From: Bugula neritina
Taxonomy: Eukaryota > Bryozoa > Gymnolaemata > Cheilostomatida > Bugulidae
NCBI GenBank assembly: GCA_964035545.1
Contig: OZ037766.1
Location: 12,471,722 to 12,535,721, forward strand
Direction of reading: 5' to 3'
DNA length: 64,000 nt
Position 1 is the first letter of the stretch, and every line of letters starts with the position of its first letter. The notes below the pieces were generated by a model. It searched no databases, had not been told where the DNA came from, and worked only from the letters and a program-made list of their open reading frames with translations. A program made the position numbers and the translations under genes. This document shows, piece by piece, positions 61,318 to 64,000 of the stretch.

Positions 61318-61720
61318 TCATCCCAGAGAGACACTTCCCAGAGAGACGCTAGGCTACATCTCCCACTTGGAAGCTTCCCAGTTAGACACTATTTATTTAT
61401 TTTGGTACAATATATATTTTATGTGCAATTTGCTTGAATATTATTCAAATATATGTATATTTAAATAATTGTTTGCTATTTAGCACATAAATAAATTCCT
61501 TTGATTTGCAATAACTTATTAGTTTTGCATTTTCTATACTTCTCATTGCTTGAAAAAAATATTTCGTTAATAAGTATTCATAAAATAATGTCTATTATTA
61601 ATGTATTACTGTTTTTTGCCCCACACAAATCCCTGAAAGGTAAGCTACCATTCCAAATAATTTATATTAGCTTCCCACAAATAAAGAAAGCTAGACTCTT
61701 TGCGATTTGGGATAGTGTTA
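61318..61720. mobile_element. Truncated copy of the TIR element at 61795
   Basis: Begins TCATCCCAGAGAGACACTTC and has an extra internal duplication of the end. It then follows the neighbour copy closely (TTTATTTTGGTACAATA, TGTTTGCTATTTAGCACATA, ATGTATTACTGTTTTTTGCC). The right inverted repeat is missing. Confidence 0.65.
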
Positions 61721-61794
61721 GAGAAAAATTAGTCGAGTAAATGAAAAGAGGTTCACGATTGATTTGTTGGCTGCACTAATATGCATAGCCTGCG

Positions 61795-62235
61795 TCATCC
61801 CACATAGACGCTTCCCAGGTAGACACTATTATTTATTTTGGTACAATACATATTTTATGTGCAATTTATTTGAATATTATTGAAATATATGTATATTTAA
61901 ATAAACTTGGATCAATTGTTTGCTATTTAGCACATAAATAAATTCCTTTGATCTGCATTAACTTATTAATTTTGCATATTCTATACTTCTTGACGTTGTG
62001 TGAAAAAATATTTTGGTAATAAGTATTTATTAAAAGTAATGTATATTATTAATGTATTACTGTTTTTTGCCCCATAAAATTTATAAAAAGTGGGCTATTA
62101 TTCCAGATACTTTATAGTAGCTATTATAGCTATAATTGGCATAATTTATATTAGCTATTTATAGTTATATATATACATTATTATGGTACCAAAATAAAAA
62201 ATAGCGTCTAACTGGGAAGTGTCTATCTGGGATGA
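61795..62235. mobile_element. Nonautonomous element with about 50-bp terminal inverted repeats
   Basis: The left end, TCATCCCACATAGACGCTTC through TATTTTGGTACAATA, is mirrored by the right end, ATGGTACCAAAATA through GAAGTGTCTATCTGGGATGA. It is 441 bp and noncoding. No clear target-site duplication was found. Confidence 0.7.
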
Positions 62236-63350
62236 AACCACACAAAACCCTGGTTTTCAGTCAAATCAGTTGAAGTATAAGAAGTATTTGAAAATGCCTA
62301 ACTCTTTTACTTTGAGACAACTACCCACACCCTAACTCCAATAGCATGTGTTCTCTAATTGTTTTTATAAATTCTGGTTTTGGGTGTAGATGAGAATTCT
62401 ACAACGAATGTAACTTTTTCGTTATACTTATAATGTAGGCTTTTCAAACTTCTCCACAATTGCACGAGCTATAAGTGCAGTAATGGAAAGGTTGTAGATT
62501 GAAAATTTAGCAAAGGAAGTGATATTCTCTTGAAAATTTTAACCTCGCCATCATAAATGTATTAAGAAAATTAAAGAACTTACCTTTCACAATAATATAA
62601 TATTACCAGCATGCATAATGGTGAGCAGGTTTATAAAAATAAGAAAAACCAAACAGAGGTATTTTATCACATTTCTTTTAACCTAATCAGTAGGCAAATA
62701 AATGTTGCAGCCTATACAGGTTTTTGCATGGTACAGTAGGAATAGAGTCAGTGGATTGTCTGCACTTTCTTCATCTACTCTGGCTGAACAACATGTAGCG
62801 TTGACATTGAGACTATAGCTGCTGAAACTTGCATACAGCATAGAGTTTTAATGGAACTATAGAAAGTACACAGGTGTAAACCTATAATGGCTTATTAGTA
62901 ATTACAATAAATATACTTGTTACAAGGTAAGTTGTAAAAGCAAAATGAAACCCAGATATACAATGTTGTGGCAGCAATATAGCAGTAGCATCAACTGCAG
63001 TAAAAGTAGTAGTAACATAAGCAGTGGTAATAGTAGTAGCAGTAGCACCAGCACATGGTAAACATCTTGAAATACTTGAAATAGCTTTTTGAAGTGAGTG
63101 ATTGTTTTCAAATGGGTATTTTGTTGAAATGAATTGTTTTACAAATAAAAATTTTCAAGTCCTCTCAACTGCATATTAAGCATTTCTTGGTTCTCTGCTT
63201 TGGTTGAGAAATGAGCAGCTGATAATAATAATGCTATTTGGCTTTAATCGTAACTGCCATTTTTCCCATCTACGTGAGTTAATTGTTCACCACAGCACTA
63301 GCTAAGGGTAAAATTGCAGTGGAGCTCAGCTTACAAACATTTAGGATCTA
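62236..63350. other. AT-rich intergenic region
   Basis: Holds an AGT/AGC/ACC triplet stretch at about 62970-63060. No supported gene was seen. Confidence 0.5.
62970..63060. repeat. Degenerate AGT/AGC triplet repeat
   Basis: GCAGTAGCATCAACTGCAGT followed by AAAAGTAGTAGTAACATAAG and similar triplets. Leu-rich antisense frames across it are products of the repeat. Confidence 0.75.
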
Positions 63351-63352
63351 TT

Positions 63353-64000
63353 GTAATGGCCAGCGGAAGTATAACCCTCTGTGTCCCCTGCTAAACATGA
63401 TGCGATAGTTTATGGCCAGGAACGTTTCAGCATGCGGCAGCGCAGTCAGCTAAGGCGGTCAGGATGGCGTGATATTAATGCCAACCAATCAGGGGCGAGC
63501 TCTAATGTATAAACTGCACCTTCCGGCGTCCACTGACGCACTCGGACTGTACTAGCAACTAGCAGGATAACTCATGTAATTACTTGGACTCTTGTATACT
63601 CTTTTTTTGACTGATGTACATTATTTTTACTCGCATGTTGTTTACTTACATATAATTCTCATGTTACTGATCAACTTGTTCGGTTCCCTATATAGCACAC
63701 AACAAGACCCACTAACTAGTAGTGCAAAAAACTACAACACTATTGCAATTTCTATCTTTTATAGTTACATTTTTGCGTGTCTTTATTCTGTTTTTGTTAA
63801 TATTCAATTGCTGCGGGAAATGCACACCACATAGAAGTTTAAATAACGTGTTTTTCTATAAGCTAACCTATACTATCATTCTCAAAATTATCTCCGTTCG
63901 CTCACTACATTTAGACAAAGAGTTATCGTCTCTCTACGACGCTATTGGCGAAAACTTTACGCCCTCGCGCGTTTACCGAGATATTACCACGCAGCAATGG
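63353..64000 (+). promoter_or_regulatory. Promoter-like block, possibly the LTR of an element leaving the window
   Basis: A clearly GC-richer segment starting TGTAATGGCCAGCGG. It has CCAAT at 63485-63489 and GTATAAAC at 63507-63514, spaced as in a TATA promoter, with start of transcription expected near 63540. The last 120 bases are again GC/CpG-rich (CTCGCGCGTTTACC). An LTR is suggested by the TG start and compact promoter, but the second LTR or primer site is not in the window. No coding sequence is supported here. Confidence 0.35.

Noticed and set aside
62920-63111. Leu-rich antisense ORF
   Set aside because: It arises from the AGT/AGC triplet repeat.

Overview
The window is nuclear DNA from an invertebrate animal. 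Genes are split by GT-AG introns that join in phase, and the products are typical metazoan proteins (SPCA-type Ca2+-ATPase, KCMF1, ALG6, SNRPB, SLX9, mitochondrial bL35). An i-type (destabilase) lysozyme and a gypsy-type element with a tRNA-Leu primer site point to a marine invertebrate, perhaps a lophotrochozoan; the sequence alone does not give the species. The host DNA is strongly AT-rich with long introns and spacers.

Layout: 804-5496 (+) holds the last five exons of an SPCA Ca2+/Mn2+-ATPase; its 5' part lies before the window. 5.5-14.1 kb is gene-poor. 14103-17394 (+) is a four-exon reading frame for a small secreted protein with a dibasic cleavage site, possibly a peptide prohormone. 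17852-19013 (-) is mitochondrial ribosomal protein bL35. About 20.0-20.8 kb is a decayed non-LTR retrotransposon. 21339-28782 is a complete GC-rich Ty3/gypsy retrotransposon with apparently identical 306-bp LTRs, gag, pol in the -1 frame, and an extra zinc-finger/coiled-coil ORF between pol and the 3' LTR. 29828-33571 (+) is KCMF1 in seven exons. 34114-40690 (-) is ALG6 in fourteen exons, convergent with KCMF1. 42-50 kb is repeat-rich, with an isolated signal-peptide-like exon and a possible unidentified minus-strand gene or pseudogene at 44.85-45.46 kb. 50511-52103 (+) is SLX9, convergent with SNRPB at 52364-54966 (-). 57884-59537 (-) is an i-type lysozyme. 60-64 kb holds inverted-repeat elements and, at the right edge, a promoter-like or LTR-like block.

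The host genes are mostly housekeeping: Golgi ion pumping, mitochondrial and cytosolic ribosome assembly, splicing, N-glycan assembly and ubiquitin ligation. They do not form an operon or pathway cluster. Small repeat families fill the introns and spacers: a tRNA-derived SINE, elements with terminal inverted repeats, and clusters of degenerate three/six-base repeats.

The items most worth a second look are the putative peptide precursor at 14.1-17.4 kb and two traits of the retrotransposon: its third ORF and a strong hairpin in the gag/pol overlap.
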